A stretch of DNA of 5,233 nt from Candidatus Methanocorpusculum equi (GTDB taxonomy: Archaea; Halobacteriota; Methanomicrobia; Methanomicrobiales; Methanocorpusculaceae). The translations under genes and the position numbers were made by a program. The stretch lies in contig JAGHSU010000100.1 of the NCBI GenBank assembly GCA_018065685.1, positions 1 to 5,233 of the forward strand. The letters are read 5' to 3'. This document shows positions 4,907 through 5,233 of the stretch, piece by piece (position 1 is the stretch's first letter; every line of letters begins with the position of its first letter). Below the pieces are notes generated by a model. That model saw only the letters and a program-made list of their open reading frames with translations, was not told the DNA's origin and ran no database searches.

Positions 4907-5233
4907 CAGGCCCCCTCCGTTACCGAGCAGAAGACGAGCGTTACGGTGTCTGCGGATGATGTGCCGCACAGAGGGTACAGGGCGTCATCGAACGAAACAG
5001 TATGATACTGCTGATATGAGTCTATGGTAATCTTCAGGGACACCGGGTCTGTCGCATAATAAGACCTTGTCTCCGGATTTGAGGAACAGATGAGCACTGC
5101 ATTCTTTGAATTGGCGGACGCGGGAAGAAGCAGCGCCTCCCCGGAAAAGAGTGCTCCTCCTTTGTATGTGTACTGCTCCTGTCCGTTTTTATGACAGGAG
5201 ATGGATAGGAGAGAGATTGGCACAGTCTTATCG
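4906..5233 (-). CDS. C-terminal part of an unknown, probably extracellular protein of the pilin-like operon
   Basis: The reading frame is open through the window edge at 5233, so only the last 108 residues are visible and the true start lies outside. What is seen alternates hydrophobic and polar residues (VPISLLSISC, AVLICSS, VSLKITIDSY, TVTLVFCS), which suggests a beta-rich domain, with four cysteines spread along it. No catalytic motif is recognisable. A GTG at 5223 could be read as a start, but the frame continues upstream of it, it has no ribosome binding site of note, and it would begin in the middle of a strand. The stop overlaps the next start by one base (TGATG), so the protein belongs to the same operon and is likely another surface or pilin-like component. 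Confidence 0.7.
   Translation of the reverse strand, partial: DKTVPISLLSISCHKNGQEQYTYKGGALFSGEALLLPASANSKNAVLICSSNPETRSYYATDPVSLKITIDSYQQYHTVSFDDALYPLCGTSSADTVTLVFCSVTEGA

Noticed and set aside
5221..5223. GTG start for the gene at the right edge
   Set aside because: The frame stays open to the end of the window and the GTG lies within an apparent beta strand, so the true start is most likely outside.
1..5233. tRNA or rRNA genes, CRISPR arrays, insertion sequences, attachment sites
   Set aside because: No regularly spaced repeats, no transposase reading frame, no terminal inverted repeats and no tRNA-like cloverleaf were seen on reading both strands by eye.

Overview
The window looks like a euryarchaeal chromosome segment, most likely from a methanogen near the Methanomicrobiales (a Methanocorpusculum-like organism would fit, but this is inference without a search). 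The reasons are mid-range GC, AT-rich TATA boxes about 25-30 bp upstream of starts, at least one gene with the geometry of a leaderless transcript, and an operon of proteins with archaeal type IV prepilin-like N-termini.

Region 1 (1-1242) is a redox block. On the + strand a short thioredoxin with a WCGPC active site is followed after 11 bp by a small four-cysteine protein that looks like a divergent thioredoxin-fold partner. A hairpin-rich gap separates them from a convergent minus-strand gene for a WrbA-like flavodoxin-fold protein. The gap holds a + strand terminator and a second hairpin that has a T-rich tail on the minus strand. The flavodoxin promoter carries a small dyad between its TATA box and its start codon.

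Region 2 (1356-2970) is a two-gene minus-strand module resembling a toxin-antitoxin system. The first gene encodes a 349-residue fusion of an XRE-type DNA-binding domain and an ImmA/IrrE-type zinc metallopeptidase. It overlaps by ATGA with a PIN-domain nuclease gene. The PIN gene is split by a single missing base in a short homopolymer: adding one base restores a 164-residue protein with all expected acidic residues. Upstream of the first gene a perfect 10-bp inverted repeat brackets an AT-rich TATA region and is a good candidate for an autoregulatory operator.

Region 3 (3097-5233) is a minus-strand operon of four secreted or surface-type proteins whose genes overlap by 1-4 bp. Three have a short charged leader followed at once by a long hydrophobic helix, as in archaeal type IV pilins and pseudopilins. 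The fourth, most upstream, is cut by the window edge. The last gene has an odd methionine- and charge-rich N-terminal extension built partly from a tandem 30-bp coding repeat. No RNA gene, CRISPR array or insertion sequence was seen.
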